The notes beneath the pieces are model-generated. The model was not told the origin of the DNA. It saw only the letters and a program-made list of their open reading frames with translations, and did not search any database. Position numbers and translations under genes: made by a program. DNA of 5,717 nt from Desulfobacteraceae bacterium. Its GTDB lineage: Bacteria; Desulfobacterota; DSM-4660; Desulfatiglandales; B25-G16. Positions 5,708 to 5,717 of the stretch are shown here, in pieces. Location: NCBI GenBank assembly GCA_030615565.1, contig JAUWZC010000149.1, forward strand, positions 1-5,717, read 5' to 3'. Positions within the stretch are counted from its first letter, which is position 1. Each line of letters begins with the position of its first letter.

Positions 5708-5717
5708 CGATCCCGTC

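Noticed and set aside
1..5717. CRISPR array, tRNA, rRNA, IS element, toxin-antitoxin or multi-gene defence locus
   Set aside because: No regularly spaced repeats, cloverleaf, rRNA segment or transposase was seen. The helicase-nuclease alone is explained by DNA break repair, and its neighbour has no defence-like domain.

Overview
The window reads as bacterial chromosome. It holds two large divergently transcribed genes, the first codons of a probable third gene, and a repeat-rich non-coding tail. A PaaK-like adenylate-forming enzyme, an AddA-type helicase-nuclease, and short GC-rich palindromes between otherwise AT-leaning genes would suit an anaerobic sediment or subsurface bacterium, perhaps of the Desulfobacterota/deltaproteobacterial kind. 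That placement is an inference from general character; no marker gene is present to prove it.

Layout, left to right. On the minus strand at 56..1 is the N-terminus of a probable small protein that runs off the edge. Next, also on the minus strand, is a complete 427-residue phenylacetate-CoA ligase (PaaK)-like protein at 1425..142, with a good Shine-Dalgarno site and a close-to-consensus sigma70-type promoter. A 202-bp divergent intergenic region (1426-1627) follows; it holds that promoter and a perfect TATAAT box facing the other way. On the plus strand at 1628..5503 is a 1291-residue UvrD-family helicase fused to a C-terminal RecB-type PD-(D/E)XK nuclease domain (AddA/RecB architecture). The last 214 bp (5504-5717) carry no credible gene. 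They contain two related GC-rich palindromic elements, a degenerate direct repeat and a weak hairpin.

The two main genes have no obvious functional link. One looks like acyl-CoA metabolism (aromatic or other carboxylic acid activation, or a diverged relative of it), the other like double-strand-break end processing. No AddB/RecC partner is visible.

The observations most worth a second look are: the PaaK-like protein has lost the canonical P-loop and the Glu of the YGxxE motif while keeping the rest of the fold; the AddA-like protein has an AddB-style four-cysteine pattern around its nuclease, with an unusual C-x2-C-x7-C tail ending at the last residue; and a 17-nt sequence is present uninterrupted at the left end and, inverted, at the right end, where a 24-bp palindromic element splits it. 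I see no CRISPR array, tRNA, rRNA, IS element or clear multi-gene defence system, so I do not claim a new system here.
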